A program made the position numbers and the translations under genes. Positions 15,820 to 24,063 of a stretch of DNA of 64,000 nucleotides are shown here, piece by piece. Where the stretch lies: the NCBI RefSeq assembly GCF_000702885.1, contig NZ_JNKO01000009.1, positions 1 to 64,000 on the forward strand, in the 5' to 3' direction. Under the pieces are notes generated by a model. It was not told the DNA's origin. It saw only the letters and a list, made by a program, of their open reading frames with translations, and searched no databases. This DNA comes from Oribacterium sp. P6A1. Lineage in GTDB: Bacteria; Bacillota; Clostridia; Lachnospirales; Lachnospiraceae. Each line of letters opens with the position of its first letter. Within the stretch, counting starts at the first letter, position 1.

Positions 15820-17205
15820 TCAGCTCAAACAGTCTCTGCTCCTCAGCCACTTTCTGCTCCCGGCTTCTGACCTTTCGTTCCTGTTTGTTCTGCTCCTGGA
15901 GAAGTTCTTTATAGTATGTAACATTACAAATGCCAATACGCTTGCTAGAATGTGGCTTACAAGAAAAGCAAACCATATTCCCGACAGTCCGAATATATGC
16001 TTTAGCATCAAAGCTGGCAGCACCCTGAATATAATGTAATACGCAATAAGCAACAGCATAGCCCTCTCCGGTCTTCCAATTCCGGTAATATATCCCTGAA
16101 TACAGCTTGTAAGCATATATAATACGTATCCGATGCTGACAATATGGAAGAACTCTGCAACTATAACGCCAACCTCTGCTCCCTGGCCGAAGCATCCGCT
16201 AAGCATGGGACTTGTGCAGATGACAAGGGCGCTTACCAAGCCAATCAGAACTCCCCCGGTAAGCATGGCTTTTTTACAATAATCACCGGCCCGGTCTATA
16301 CGACCTGCGCCCTTACATTGACCGACTATAGAGGTAACAGCCATTGACATGGCATTGGTGGGCATAAACATAATAAGTTCAAGATTCCTTACCACTCCAT
16401 ATCCGGCAAGGGCTGTCAGTCCGAAGGGATTAACAAATGTAATCATAACCGCGGAACTTAATGCCGGCATAATAGACTGTATGGAAGTCGGAACACATAG
16501 CCTGCCCATGGTTTTTACATCCTCCCATGTCATTGCCTTAAAATCAAATGAGAACCATTTCTTTTTGTAATGATAAGCAAACGCGTATGCAAGGCAAACA
16601 AACTCCGATATCACTGTTGCTATGGCCACCCCATTAAATCCCCACCAGTTAATCATTATGGGATCAAGGATAGCATTAACTATCACCGTCATAAGCATTC
16701 CTTTCATCTGGAAAACCGAGTCTCCAAAGGCCCTGAATATAGATGTAAACTGCATGTATAAAAAGAGAGCAACATTTCCAATAAGATAGAGTCTCAGATA
16801 AGAGACCGCTTCAGTAAGTACCTCTGCAGGCGTAGCCATTGCTGTCAGAAGATACTCAGATGCAAGTTCTCCCACAAGGCATATCGCTCCGGAAAAAAAC
16901 AGAGAAACTATCATAACAACGGCGGCGGCTCTTTTTACTCCCACTGTGTCCATTGCTCCGACACGTTGGGCAATCATAACCGATACTCCGTTACCAACCC
17001 CCATTGATAAGGAATTCATAATAAGGACAATAGCTGTACTTGCCGTAAGTGCAGACATACCTGCCTCCCCCAGGAGATTTCCTACCCACAGGCTGTCAAC
17101 CATGCTGTATGCCATGGTAAGTGTCATGGCAAGCATAAGGGGTATAAAGAGCTTCATTAGAGCTCTTGTTGTGTTTTCGTTTATAAAATCTACTTTACTT
17201 TTCAT
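15820..17205 (-). CDS. MATE family efflux transporter
   Basis: 461 residues with twelve predicted membrane helices, a Na+- or H+-coupled multidrug exporter of the MATE/DinF type (FIPLMLAMTLTMAYSMVDSL WVGN-like first helix region; internal two-fold repeat with MFMPTNAMSMAVTSIVGQCKG). Its ATG overlaps the TAA of the flavodoxin gene, so the two are translationally coupled and share the TetR-type operator at 17668. The C-terminal ~30 residues are very basic and serine-rich (FSRSRTNRNERSEAGSRKW), unlike the short tails of relatives; a late frameshift is possible because a +1 frame is open to 15743. Confidence 0.92.
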   Translation of the reverse strand: MKSKVDFINENTTRALMKLFIPLMLAMTLTMAYSMVDSLWVGNLLGEAGMSALTASTAIVLIMNSLSMGVGNGVSVMIAQRVGAMDTVGVKRAAAVVMIVSLFFSGAICLVGELASEYLLTAMATPAEVLTEAVSYLRLYLIGNVALFLYMQFTSIFRAFGDSVFQMKGMLMTVIVNAILDPIMINWWGFNGVAIATVISEFVCLAYAFAYHYKKKWFSFDFKAMTWEDVKTMGRLCVPTSIQSIMPALSSAVMITFVNPFGLTALAGYGVVRNLELIMFMPTNAMSMAVTSIVGQCKGAGRIDRAGDYCKKAMLTGGVLIGLVSALVICTSPMLSGCFGQGAEVGVIVAEFFHIVSIGYVLYMLTSCIQGYITGIGRPERAMLLLIAYYIIFRVLPALMLKHIFGLSGIWFAFLVSHILASVLAFVMLHTIKNFSRSRTNRNERSEAGSRKWLRSRDCLS

Positions 17206-17650
17206 AAGTCTTTTCCACCTTCTTTACAAATTCTACTGCTGCCTTAAGCTCATCCTCATTGGGATTGGACTTATTCATTCCTCCGATCAACTTTAATGGT
17301 CCATATGTGTTAAAACCACGACATCCGTATGTTCCAAGGCACTTGGCTCCTCGCTCTTCCACGACCTTCTTAATCTTAGCGGCAAAATCCTTATCGTTCT
17401 TTGCACAGGTATAGATAAAGAAAGTCCTCTTCCCCGCTGGAATCTGTTCTGCCACACGGCTTACCGAATCGTAAAACTTGGAATATGCTATCCCCGATGC
17501 AAAGCCCATCAGGTCATAATCCTCCCAGTTGAAATCCGCTCCCACGCTCCCGGCCTCTATTAGTTCCACTTGACATTCTGCTGCCACGCGGTCACAGACC
17601 TTCTTTGTGTTTCCATGATGTTTGGATTCGTAGATAATGACTGTTTTCAT
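17195..17650 (-). CDS. Flavodoxin-like protein
   Basis: 151 residues, a single flavodoxin fold that carries electrons with bound FMN. The phosphate-binding loop is ESKHHGNTKKV (residues ~8-18); the DYDLMGFASGIAYSKFYDSV and FFIYTCAKNDKDF segments correspond to the isoalloxazine-binding loops. The closest families are flavodoxins found beside TetR regulators and transporters in Lachnospiraceae. AAAGGGA precedes the ATG, and a 17-bp palindromic operator lies just upstream. The redox partner is unknown. Confidence 0.88.
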   Translation of the reverse strand: MKTVIIYESKHHGNTKKVCDRVAAECQVELIEAGSVGADFNWEDYDLMGFASGIAYSKFYDSVSRVAEQIPAGKRTFFIYTCAKNDKDFAAKIKKVVEERGAKCLGTYGCRGFNTYGPLKLIGGMNKSNPNEDELKAAVEFVKKVEKTYEK

Positions 17651-17667
17651 ATTGTTTTCCCTTTCTC

Positions 17668-17684
17668 TGAATGAATTTCATTCA
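17668..17684 (-). promoter_or_regulatory. TetR-type operator upstream of flavodoxin-MATE
   Basis: Perfect 17-bp palindrome TGAATGAATTTCATTCA. It matches the operator in front of the upstream tetR gene (18372-18388) at 14 of 17 positions. It lies in the 5' leader of the flavodoxin gene. Confidence 0.8.
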
Positions 17685-17703
17685 TTTGTATTGTTTATTT
17701 TTA

Positions 17704-17727
17704 CCCCTGAAACAATTGTATCAGGGG
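17704..17727. terminator. Hairpin after the second tetR gene
   Basis: CCCCTGA / TCAGGGG stem (17704-17710 with 17721-17727) around a self-complementary ACAATTGT. It is 7 nt beyond the tetR stop. The minus strand lacks a T run, so it may be a weak terminator or part of the downstream leader. Confidence 0.5.
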
Positions 17728-17733
17728 TTTGTC

Positions 17734-18309
17734 TTACAAATTCAATATTTCAATTAATGTATCCTTTATTCTTTTACCGCAATCCTTTTCACTTCCATGC
17801 TCAAGCAACATTCCCAGCTGTCCGTATACAAAGAAATAGGATAGCGCATCGATATCCGATATGTTTATTTCACCGGCATCCCGGGCCTTCTCCAGCTCCT
17901 TCTTAATATGAGGTACCAGCTTAGCTGCTGTCTTTATCATAAGCTGATCATGCATCTTCTGACTTCCCTCACTATGGAAGAGACTATATAAAAGCTCGTT
18001 ATCCTTCTCAGGCTCACGGTACTCTTTCAGACTTCCAGAAAATGACCGGATCTTCTCTTTCAAAGTTTTGCCCTTGCTGTCAAATCTCTTCAAGTTAGCT
18101 CTCACGATAATATCCGCATACTCTTCAACTGCTGCATCATATATCTCTTCTTTTGATGCATAGTATCTGTAACAAAGTCCCTGTGAGATTCCCAGTTCCC
18201 TTGCTATATCGGAAATCGTGGTCTTATCATATCCTTTTCGGGCAAATACCAAAAGAGCTCCCGATAGAATCTCCTGCTTTCTGGTGTCCGGGTCTTTTAC
18301 GGTTCTCAT
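17734..18309 (-). CDS. TetR family transcriptional regulator
   Basis: 191 residues from the ATG at 18309, which has AAGGAAGG 6 nt upstream; the ATG two codons earlier overlaps that site. N-terminal helix-turn-helix: ILSGALLVFARKGYDKTTIS then DIARELGISQGLCYRYYASKEEIY (residues ~12-55). The C-terminal ligand domain is unremarkable. Near-identical palindromes in front of this gene and in front of the flavodoxin-MATE pair show that it most likely represses both itself and that pair. This is a local drug- or redox-responsive circuit. Confidence 0.9.
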   Translation of the reverse strand: MRTVKDPDTRKQEILSGALLVFARKGYDKTTISDIARELGISQGLCYRYYASKEEIYDAAVEEYADIIVRANLKRFDSKGKTLKEKIRSFSGSLKEYREPEKDNELLYSLFHSEGSQKMHDQLMIKTAAKLVPHIKKELEKARDAGEINISDIDALSYFFVYGQLGMLLEHGSEKDCGKRIKDTLIEILNL

Positions 18310-18371
18310 GTACATCCTTCCTTACTGTGTTTCACTTTCTGCATATTAACACAGAAGTGTCCGGATGTCAA

Positions 18372-18388
18372 TGAATAACATTCATTCA
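18372..18388 (-). promoter_or_regulatory. Operator upstream of the second tetR gene
   Basis: TGAATAACATTCATTCA, a 17-bp near-palindrome matching the perfect copy at 17668-17684 at 14 of 17 positions. It lies about 60 nt before the tetR start. Confidence 0.7.
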
Positions 18389-18411
18389 TTTTTTTGATTG
18401 CCGAGTTGACT

Positions 18412-18453
18412 TTACATTACTGCCGCATCCAGTATTTTCTCTTTAGTAGACAT
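18412..18453 (-). pseudogene. Thirteen-codon stub of another TetR gene
   Basis: GGGGGGAG precedes an ATG and the frame reads MSTKEKILDAAVM then stop. KEKILDAA is the standard first helix of TetR regulators. It begins inside the 3' end of the truncated recombinase frame and runs up to the promoter region of the intact tetR gene. It looks like a breakpoint scar. Confidence 0.55.
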
Positions 18454-18973
18454 GACTCCCCCCAATAATAAGTGTATATCCGTAGGGCGCGAATCCGCCG
18501 TTCCACTTACCTTCCTTGGCTTTCTGCTCACGGCCTGCCATGGTCTGAGTGCGGATATTTTCACGCTCCATCTCGGCAACGGCTGACAGGACGGATATCA
18601 TGAGCTTACCGGCATCCTTTGAGGAATATATACCATCTTCCACGCAGATTAAGTTCACGCCATAATCCTGCATAGTCTGAAGGGAGTTCAGCACATCGGC
18701 GGCATTGCGACCGAAACGAGATAGCTTAAACACCAGAACGAAATCCACGCCATCCTCACCGCTCTCGATCTTCTCCATCATCCTCGTGAATTCCGGTCTG
18801 CCCTTGATATTCTTGCCGGAGAAGCCCTCGTCCGAACACTCGGAAACGATAGTCATATCCTGATATTCGGCATATTTCCGCAGTTTATCTTTCTGCGCAT
18901 CCAGGCTATATCCGTCCACCTGTATCGCCGTAGATACACGGGTGTAGATATAGCATTTCCTTTGCTTCTTCAC
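18443..18973 (-). pseudogene. Large serine recombinase, C-terminally truncated
   Basis: 176 residues: a complete N-terminal resolvase domain (CYIYTRVSTAIQVDGYSLDA with the nucleophile Ser at residue ~14, then FKLSRFGRNAADVL, and the E-helix MERENIRTQTMAGREQKAKE), followed by only the first residues of the recombinase domain (GKWNGGFAPYGY). Large serine integrases have ~450-550 residues, so the zinc-ribbon and coiled-coil DNA-binding parts are lost. The frame ends in an unrelated tail GGSHVY where a TetR stub begins. It is the remnant of an integrative element's integrase. Confidence 0.8.
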
Positions 18974-19656
18974 TCGGAATCACTTCCCGGCAGTCGCTTG
19001 AGATTATCCATGTTTACCATGGAAAGTGTCTCCATCTGTTTAACTGCAAGCTCTCTCAGTAGCACAATACGCTCGGACATGGTTTTGCCCTGACCTATGA
19101 GTATCGCATTATAGCTTTCCATATTTGCAAGCACAAGGAGCTGGTTAAGGTTAGCCTCGTCTCTGATGTTCCCTTTTTTTCCGGGATTAGCGTCTCTCCA
19201 CTGTTTTGCGGTTTTACCAAATAATACGACATTCAACATATCGGCTTCATTTGCGTATTTGTATCCGATCTGCTCCGGCGTAAGCTCCGGTGGAATTAAG
19301 TGATCCTTTATTGCATCAGTATGTATGCGATAATTAAGCTTGGCTATCTCACGATTGAGATTCCAGTTAAGCGACAGACGGCTGTTCTCATCTTTCTTTA
19401 GGCGCTGGTAGTCCTTAACAACAAGCAACCTGAATGAAGCTGATATCCATGATGCAAATTCAAGTGCTATGTCCGAGTGAGCATATGTTCCACCATATCT
19501 TCCCGCTTTAGAGACTATTCCAATAGCATTTACTCCCTCAATCCACTTTGATGGTGACATTGTAAATGCATGTAACCCCGCCTCGCCTCTAAACCCCTCG
19601 AATTCGAGGGGTTTAAACGTATCGAAATCGATGCGTTTAACCTTTCTTTCCCTTCT
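18970..19656 (-). pseudogene. KilA-N domain protein, 5'-truncated
   Basis: From the ATG at 19560 the frame encodes 196 residues typical of the C-terminal part of phage/ICE KilA-N proteins (MSPSKWIEGVNAIGIVSKAG, YAHSDIALEFASWISASFRL, NLNQLLVLANMESYNAILIG). The same frame is open further upstream to 19656 and keeps family similarity (FDTFKPLEFEGFRGEAG), so the real protein began earlier; the N-terminal DNA-binding KilA-N portion is absent and the frame runs into the HTH gene. The 4-nt overlap with the recombinase suggests an old operon of the same element. Confidence 0.7.
19590..19640. repeat. Two adjoining long palindromes at the KilA-N / HTH junction
   Basis: A perfect 26-bp palindrome (19590-19615, centre CGAATTCG, arms TAAACCCCTCGAA) overlaps by 3 nt a 28-bp imperfect one (19613-19640, arms TTAAACGTATCGAA and ATCGATGCGTTTAA, 12 of 14 paired). 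They sit exactly where the broken KilA-N frame meets the HTH gene. Confidence 0.7.
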
Positions 19657-19837
19657 TTACCAGTTCCTCATACTTCAGCTGGTACTCGATCAGCCGGGGG
19701 ATATACTGCGGCGGAGTGCGCCGCCCTGCTTCCCAGTCCTCCAATGTGCGAACCGGTATCCCCAGATGTTCTGAAAACTCATATCTATTCTCACCGACAC
19801 TTTCACGAAGTTCTGTTATTTTCTCTGCTATATTCAT
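19637..19837 (-). CDS. Small helix-turn-helix protein of a mobile element
   Basis: 66 residues, one HTH: EFSEHLGIPVRTLEDWEAGR with TPPQYIPRLIEYQL, the pattern of short Xre-like proteins that occur near phage and integrative-element genes in Lachnospiraceae. The C terminus is Lys-rich (ELVKKGKKG). GGAGG lies 8 nt before the ATG. It probably regulated the element whose recombinase and KilA-N genes are now broken next to it. Function beyond DNA binding is not clear. Confidence 0.8.
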   Translation of the reverse strand: MNIAEKITELRESVGENRYEFSEHLGIPVRTLEDWEAGRRTPPQYIPRLIEYQLKYEELVKKGKKG

Positions 19838-19956
19838 GATCTACGCCTCCACGCACTGCGTTAAAGATAATATACTACGCTCTGTCTTATTTCGCAATGC
19901 GTGAAATGTGAAAGACCTGCATGTTTTTCCATAAAATTGCCGTATCATATGCCCCT

Positions 19957-20193
19957 TTACTTCCCGTCCGTCATGAGCTTACAGTATCCAAGCATACGGG
20001 CTGAAAATCTGTCCTTGTCCGCGCCGGATTCTATCTCGGCACTAATCAGACTCCTAAGCCTTTCCTGATCCATCTTTTCAAGTAAACCCGGACCGTATTT
20101 CATGATCAGCCTGCTCATGGATCTGCTCATACATGCCGCCGAAGTAATAAAAAGCAGCAGTCCGTGATCCTTATTCTTCATCACTCTCTTCAT
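19957..20193 (-). CDS. Hypothetical small protein
   Basis: 78 residues from the ATG at 20193 (MKRVMKNKDHGLLLFITSAA). The frame is open further up to a TTG at 20226, and no start has a good ribosome binding site. It has a hydrophobic, then Met/Ser-rich segment and an acidic middle (LEKMDQERLRSLISAEIESGADKDR). No family is recognised. It lies in the degraded element between the HTH gene and a terminator, so it may be an element gene or a remnant. Confidence 0.5.
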   Translation of the reverse strand: MKRVMKNKDHGLLLFITSAACMSRSMSRLIMKYGPGLLEKMDQERLRSLISAEIESGADKDRFSARMLGYCKLMTDGK

Positions 20194-20239
20194 CTGTTTT
20201 TTACAAGTACAACGCCCACGTGACAACTATATAACAATT

Positions 20240-20265
20240 AAAAAAGCCGGGGATTTCTCCCCGGC
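20240..20265 (-). terminator. Terminator downstream of the SCIFF / decarboxylase operon
   Basis: Perfect 8-bp GC-rich stem GCCGGGGA / TCCCCGGC with a 4-nt loop, followed on the minus strand by T6. It is ~190 nt past the decarboxylase stop; the stretch between holds only a weak AT hairpin (TTTTGTTA / TAACAAAA near 20425-20445). Confidence 0.88.
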
Positions 20266-20454
20266 GCACCTATGGAAATCGTCTTAGATTTACCTCTCAT
20301 CTCTAATTAAAGACGTTTTTAAACGTAATATCTGACACACAGATGCATATCTAACTGCTATATAGATAAACTATGCCTTTGTATTCTTATATGGTTTAAG
20401 CATATCATCAAAACAACTCCATTTTGTTAAATCCTTCTAACAAAAGAGCATTTT

Positions 20455-22284
20455 TTATCTTTTGTCAAAAGCTTTAAGACATACTATATCTTTGCTGTAT
20501 TGCCCGGACTTTGTAAAATGCAGCCTGTATCCCTTACCAAGAAGTTCCAGAAGTCCTGCCACACATCTTTGGTCCAATGTCTCTCCCGGCACAAGAAGCG
20601 GCACTCCCGGGGGATAGCAGTAAACGTACTCAGCTGAAATCCTGCCGGCAGCTTCCGATATATCCACAGACTCACTTTCCGCCTCAACAGCATGCTGAAT
20701 CGTGACAGCCTGACATAGTTCTATAGACATAAGACTCATATAATCCGTTCCGGAACCGGGAACTTCCCTTGAGTTTTCTTTTATTTCCGGGTCCACATCC
20801 TTTTGTTTTGTACCGACCTTATCAAAACAGCTACAGCTATTCTCACGGGAATCCTGTCCTTCCACACACTCATTCTCCGATTCACTCTCTCGCAATTCCA
20901 GCTTACAAAGTGCACCTTCCGAACAATCAGAAAAATCAAAAGACAACTGATGACTGAGAGCATGTGATTTACTGTGTGAACCTTCCGAACAATCCCAGTA
21001 ATCATCGCCTCTTTTTTCCTCTTCCCTGTCAAGGGTAAGAAGAGCCTCTGCAAATCTAAGTATCTGCTGTCTGTCATCTCCCGGTCCGGTCATAGCAAGA
21101 GCATTTTGAGAAAGCTGCATCTCCAGTTCAAATCCGAACCTTTCCCTCATGATCTCCATGAAGCTTTCACCATTGAGATGTGTGTTCCGGCAGTTCACCA
21201 GAAGCTTGCTTTTATCAAAATCAAAGAAGCCGTGATCCTCAGGAGTATCGCCGCCATGGCAGAGAACCCTGAAATGCCGGAGGGATGCGATCTTTTCATC
21301 AAAGAGCCTGAGGGTCTCTGCCCAGCTACCGAAGACCTCTTCCCCTTCATCAAATACCATCCCGGTACAGGCATCGAGTGATATCATCATAGGGTATGAA
21401 GGTGAGGAAGTCTCATATATATCTATGAATCTCTCTATCTTTCCCACATCCACAAGACTGCTTTTCATATGTAAAAAAGCGGTCTGAGTAAGACCGATAA
21501 GAGTCTTATGGGCAGACTGTACCGAAAGATCCGCGCCACACTTTACTGCGCTTTCGGGAAATCCCGAAGACTCCACCAGTCCGAAATGAGCTCCGTGGGC
21601 CTCATCTACAAAAAGGACCGCACCGTGCCTGTGGCATACCTCTGCTATAGCCTGAATATCCGAAACAACCCCTTCATAAGTGGGACTGGTTATGACAACT
21701 CCCGATGAGCCCGGATACTTCCGGAACAGCTCCTCCACAGCTTCGGGAGAAACCCCTCCGAAGATGCCGAAGTCCCTGTCAAAATCAGGATACACAAAAT
21801 GGGGGGTGATATTTCTAAGCTCTAATGCATGAAAAACTGATCTATGGCAATTTCTCGCCACGATCAGTTCTCCATTAAGCGGACATATAGCACTTACACC
21901 TATGAGATTTCCGGAGGTACTGCCGTTTACAAGATAATAGCTTTTATCAGCTCCGAAAACCCTTGCCGTACGCTCCATGGAGTCCTTCAAGATGCCTTCT
22001 GCATGATGAAGATCATCGGTGCCCTCCACCTCTGTGAAATCATAGGCAATCAAATTCCCCGGAAAAACCGAAGAACCTGTGTCTGTTCTCAGTGATTCCG
22101 GTAAATGACCATACTGCTGAGCAGTACCACCGGGGACATCCTGAGCGAATGCGTCCTGGGCACCGGCTTCCCTAAAAAACAAAGGATCAGGCATCCGCCT
22201 CTTGTGGCCCGGCATGTGCAAAGGATATATGCCCTTTTCATTATATGATTTTAAATATTCAAACAAGCTTTGTTTACGCTTCAT
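20455..22284 (-). CDS. Orn/Lys/Arg decarboxylase-family PLP enzyme with a disordered insertion
   Basis: 609 residues. The fold-type I PLP core is intact: PLHMPGHKR (21-29), YLVNGSTSGN (117-126), FVDEAHGAHFG (225-235) and the Schiff-base lysine in SAHKTLIGLTQTAFLH (Lys260), then YPPGVPLLVPGE (558-569). This family decarboxylates ornithine, lysine or arginine to polyamines. Residues ~421-510 are an inserted Ser/Glu/Cys-rich low-complexity stretch between the small domain and the C-terminal part, not seen in typical ~480-residue relatives. The ATG overlaps the scfB stop (ATGAAGCGTAA), so it is translationally coupled to the SCIFF maturase. Confidence 0.88.
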   Translation of the reverse strand: MKRKQSLFEYLKSYNEKGIYPLHMPGHKRRMPDPLFFREAGAQDAFAQDVPGGTAQQYGHLPESLRTDTGSSVFPGNLIAYDFTEVEGTDDLHHAEGILKDSMERTARVFGADKSYYLVNGSTSGNLIGVSAICPLNGELIVARNCHRSVFHALELRNITPHFVYPDFDRDFGIFGGVSPEAVEELFRKYPGSSGVVITSPTYEGVVSDIQAIAEVCHRHGAVLFVDEAHGAHFGLVESSGFPESAVKCGADLSVQSAHKTLIGLTQTAFLHMKSSLVDVGKIERFIDIYETSSPSYPMMISLDACTGMVFDEGEEVFGSWAETLRLFDEKIASLRHFRVLCHGGDTPEDHGFFDFDKSKLLVNCRNTHLNGESFMEIMRERFGFELEMQLSQNALAMTGPGDDRQQILRFAEALLTLDREEEKRGDDYWDCSEGSHSKSHALSHQLSFDFSDCSEGALCKLELRESESENECVEGQDSRENSCSCFDKVGTKQKDVDPEIKENSREVPGSGTDYMSLMSIELCQAVTIQHAVEAESESVDISEAAGRISAEYVYCYPPGVPLLVPGETLDQRCVAGLLELLGKGYRLHFTKSGQYSKDIVCLKAFDKR

Positions 22285-23668
22285 TTTCCTGTTCCTGTGC
22301 CATCTCGGCCTCAGCGACCTTCATCATAAGAGCACATTCCATACGCTTGCGGAAAAGCTTGCAGCCGTACTCATAAACGCCCTTGATGTCACCTGTAGCG
22401 TGAAGAGCATTGGCAGAGCAGCCGCCTGCGCAGTACATTCTTGCCCAGCACTCCTTACACTCAGGACGTGAGTAAACATTACACTCCTTGAATGTATCTA
22501 CAAGGTCTGTACGACTCACGCCGTCGAAAACATTACCAAGCTTGTACTCAGGATCGTTTACGAACTGGTGGCATGGATAAAGGTCTCCCCATGCTGTCAC
22601 AGCCATGTACTCTGTTCCCGAACCGCAGCCTGATACACGCTTGTAAACGCATGGGCCATGCTCAAGATCGATCATATAGTGGTAGAATGTTATAGGCTTA
22701 CCATCCTTCTCTCTTCTCAGCATATCCTTCGCAAGGATCTCATACTGCTCGCAGAGAACAGGAAGATCCTCCTCTGTAAGAGTACTTGGACTCTTTCCAT
22801 CGGTAACTACAGGCTCCATGGAAAGCTCTGTGAATCCAAGATCATCGGCCATATGGAAGATGTCCTTGGTGAAATCCGTATTGAAGTGAGAGAAGGTTCC
22901 TCTCATGTAGTAGTTCTTGTCCCCTCTTGCCTTAACAAACTTCTGGAAATTAGGAACTATTTTATCATAAGATCCCTGACCTGCACGGTTCACACGGAAT
23001 CTGTCGTTTACTTCCTTACGTCCGTCAAGGGAAAGAACCACGTTGTAGCATTCCTTATTTGCCCACTCTATGACCTCGTCTGTGACATTGACACCGTTTG
23101 TTGTAAGAGTGAAACGGAAATTCTTGTTGTGCTCCTTCTCTATGGATCTCGCATACTCAACAGTCTTCTTACATACATCGAAGTTCACGAGAGGCTCTCC
23201 CCCGAAGAAATCCACCTCAAGATTGCGGCGGTTTCCTGAATTCTCAACAAGGAAATCAATGGCTCTCTTGGCTGTCTCAAAAGTCATGAGACCTTCCGAA
23301 CCCTTAAACTTTCCCTGTGAAGCAAAGCAGTAACTGCAGTTGAGATTACATGTATGTGCCACAAGAAGACAAAGCGCCTTTACCACGGTTGTCTGCTTTT
23401 TCAAATAGCCGGCAGCCTTTTCATAAATGTCCTTTGTGAAAAGTTTTCCGCTGTCTGTAAGCTCCCGGATATCTGAAAAAGTATCATCAAGATCTTCCTC
23501 AGTTGCATCCTGATGCATATTTGCAAGTTCCTTCTTTGCTTCCTCAAAAGACTTTCCCTCATCTATAAGGCGAATAGCATCATATGCAAGATCGTCGGTA
23601 ACGTGTACACTGGCACTGTATACGTCAAGCACTATGTTGTAACCATTTAATTTATACTGATGAATCAT
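22274..23668 (-). CDS. scfB: SCIFF peptide maturase (radical SAM, SPASM domain)
   Basis: 464 residues. It installs thioether bonds between Cys residues and other positions of the SCIFF peptide encoded upstream. N-terminal RRE-like region, radical SAM cluster CNLNCSYC (Cys107, 111, 114), and a C-terminal SPASM/twitch region with CGSGTEYMAVTAWGDLYPCHQF and CKECWARMYCAGGCSANA, which binds auxiliary [4Fe-4S] clusters. The start is the ATG at 23668 (MIHQYKLNGYNIVLDV, the family's usual opening) with AGGAG 6 nt upstream. It lies 200 nt after the peptide gene, across a hairpin terminator, and overlaps the decarboxylase gene. Confidence 0.95.
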   Translation of the reverse strand: MIHQYKLNGYNIVLDVYSASVHVTDDLAYDAIRLIDEGKSFEEAKKELANMHQDATEEDLDDTFSDIRELTDSGKLFTKDIYEKAAGYLKKQTTVVKALCLLVAHTCNLNCSYCFASQGKFKGSEGLMTFETAKRAIDFLVENSGNRRNLEVDFFGGEPLVNFDVCKKTVEYARSIEKEHNKNFRFTLTTNGVNVTDEVIEWANKECYNVVLSLDGRKEVNDRFRVNRAGQGSYDKIVPNFQKFVKARGDKNYYMRGTFSHFNTDFTKDIFHMADDLGFTELSMEPVVTDGKSPSTLTEEDLPVLCEQYEILAKDMLRREKDGKPITFYHYMIDLEHGPCVYKRVSGCGSGTEYMAVTAWGDLYPCHQFVNDPEYKLGNVFDGVSRTDLVDTFKECNVYSRPECKECWARMYCAGGCSANALHATGDIKGVYEYGCKLFRKRMECALMMKVAEAEMAQEQENEA

Positions 23669-23825
23669 TAAATCTCCTAAATAATCAATACTCTCATAAG
23701 TCATGCCCTATGCTCCGCCGGTTTTCCCGTACATCCACTCCGGATTTATCAGCAGCTGTCATGACGCTTATTATGGATTTTTATCGTCCCGTCATAGGAT
23801 AAACCTTTAAAGGACTTATACACTC

Positions 23826-23851
23826 AAAAAGCCGGAGCAATATGCCCCGGC
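23826..23851 (-). terminator. Hairpin terminator between scfA and scfB
   Basis: GCCGGGGC / GCTCCGGC on the minus strand (one mismatch) followed by TTTTT. Placed 18 nt after the peptide gene, it would let most transcripts end there, giving more peptide than maturase mRNA. Confidence 0.8.
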
Positions 23852-23868
23852 CTCGCGAACCTGAATAA

Positions 23869-24015
23869 TCAAGCGTTCTTGTTCTCGCACTGCTGGTTTG
23901 CAATACCGCAGCTTGTCTTACAAGCTGACTGGCAAGATGTCTGGCACTCACCGCATCCGCCCTTCTCTTCTGATCTCTTCATGTCTCTGGTATTTAATGT
24001 AATGATATGCTTCAT
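23869..24015 (-). CDS. scfA: SCIFF peptide (six cysteines in forty-five), RiPP precursor
   Basis: 48 residues: MKHIITLNTRDMKRSEEKGG followed by a Cys-rich tail with exactly six cysteines (positions 21, 24, 28, 32, 36, 43), the defining feature of the SCIFF family found across Clostridia. The maturase lies just downstream. GAGGTG lies about 6 nt before the ATG and a good promoter precedes it. The N-terminal part is the leader for maturase recognition, the Cys-rich part the core. The mature product's role is unknown in the field. Confidence 0.96.
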   Translation of the reverse strand: MKHIITLNTRDMKRSEEKGGCGECQTSCQSACKTSCGIANQQCENKNA

Positions 24016-24063
24016 TCCAACACCTCTTTCTGAAAAAAATACTTAGTTGTAGTAAGTATATGA

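Noticed and set aside
15743-16195. Alternative minus-strand frame overlapping the 3' end of the first MATE gene
   Set aside because: Most of it is antiphase to clear membrane helices of the transporter. Only its last part could be a frameshifted C-terminus, which is noted in that gene's entry.
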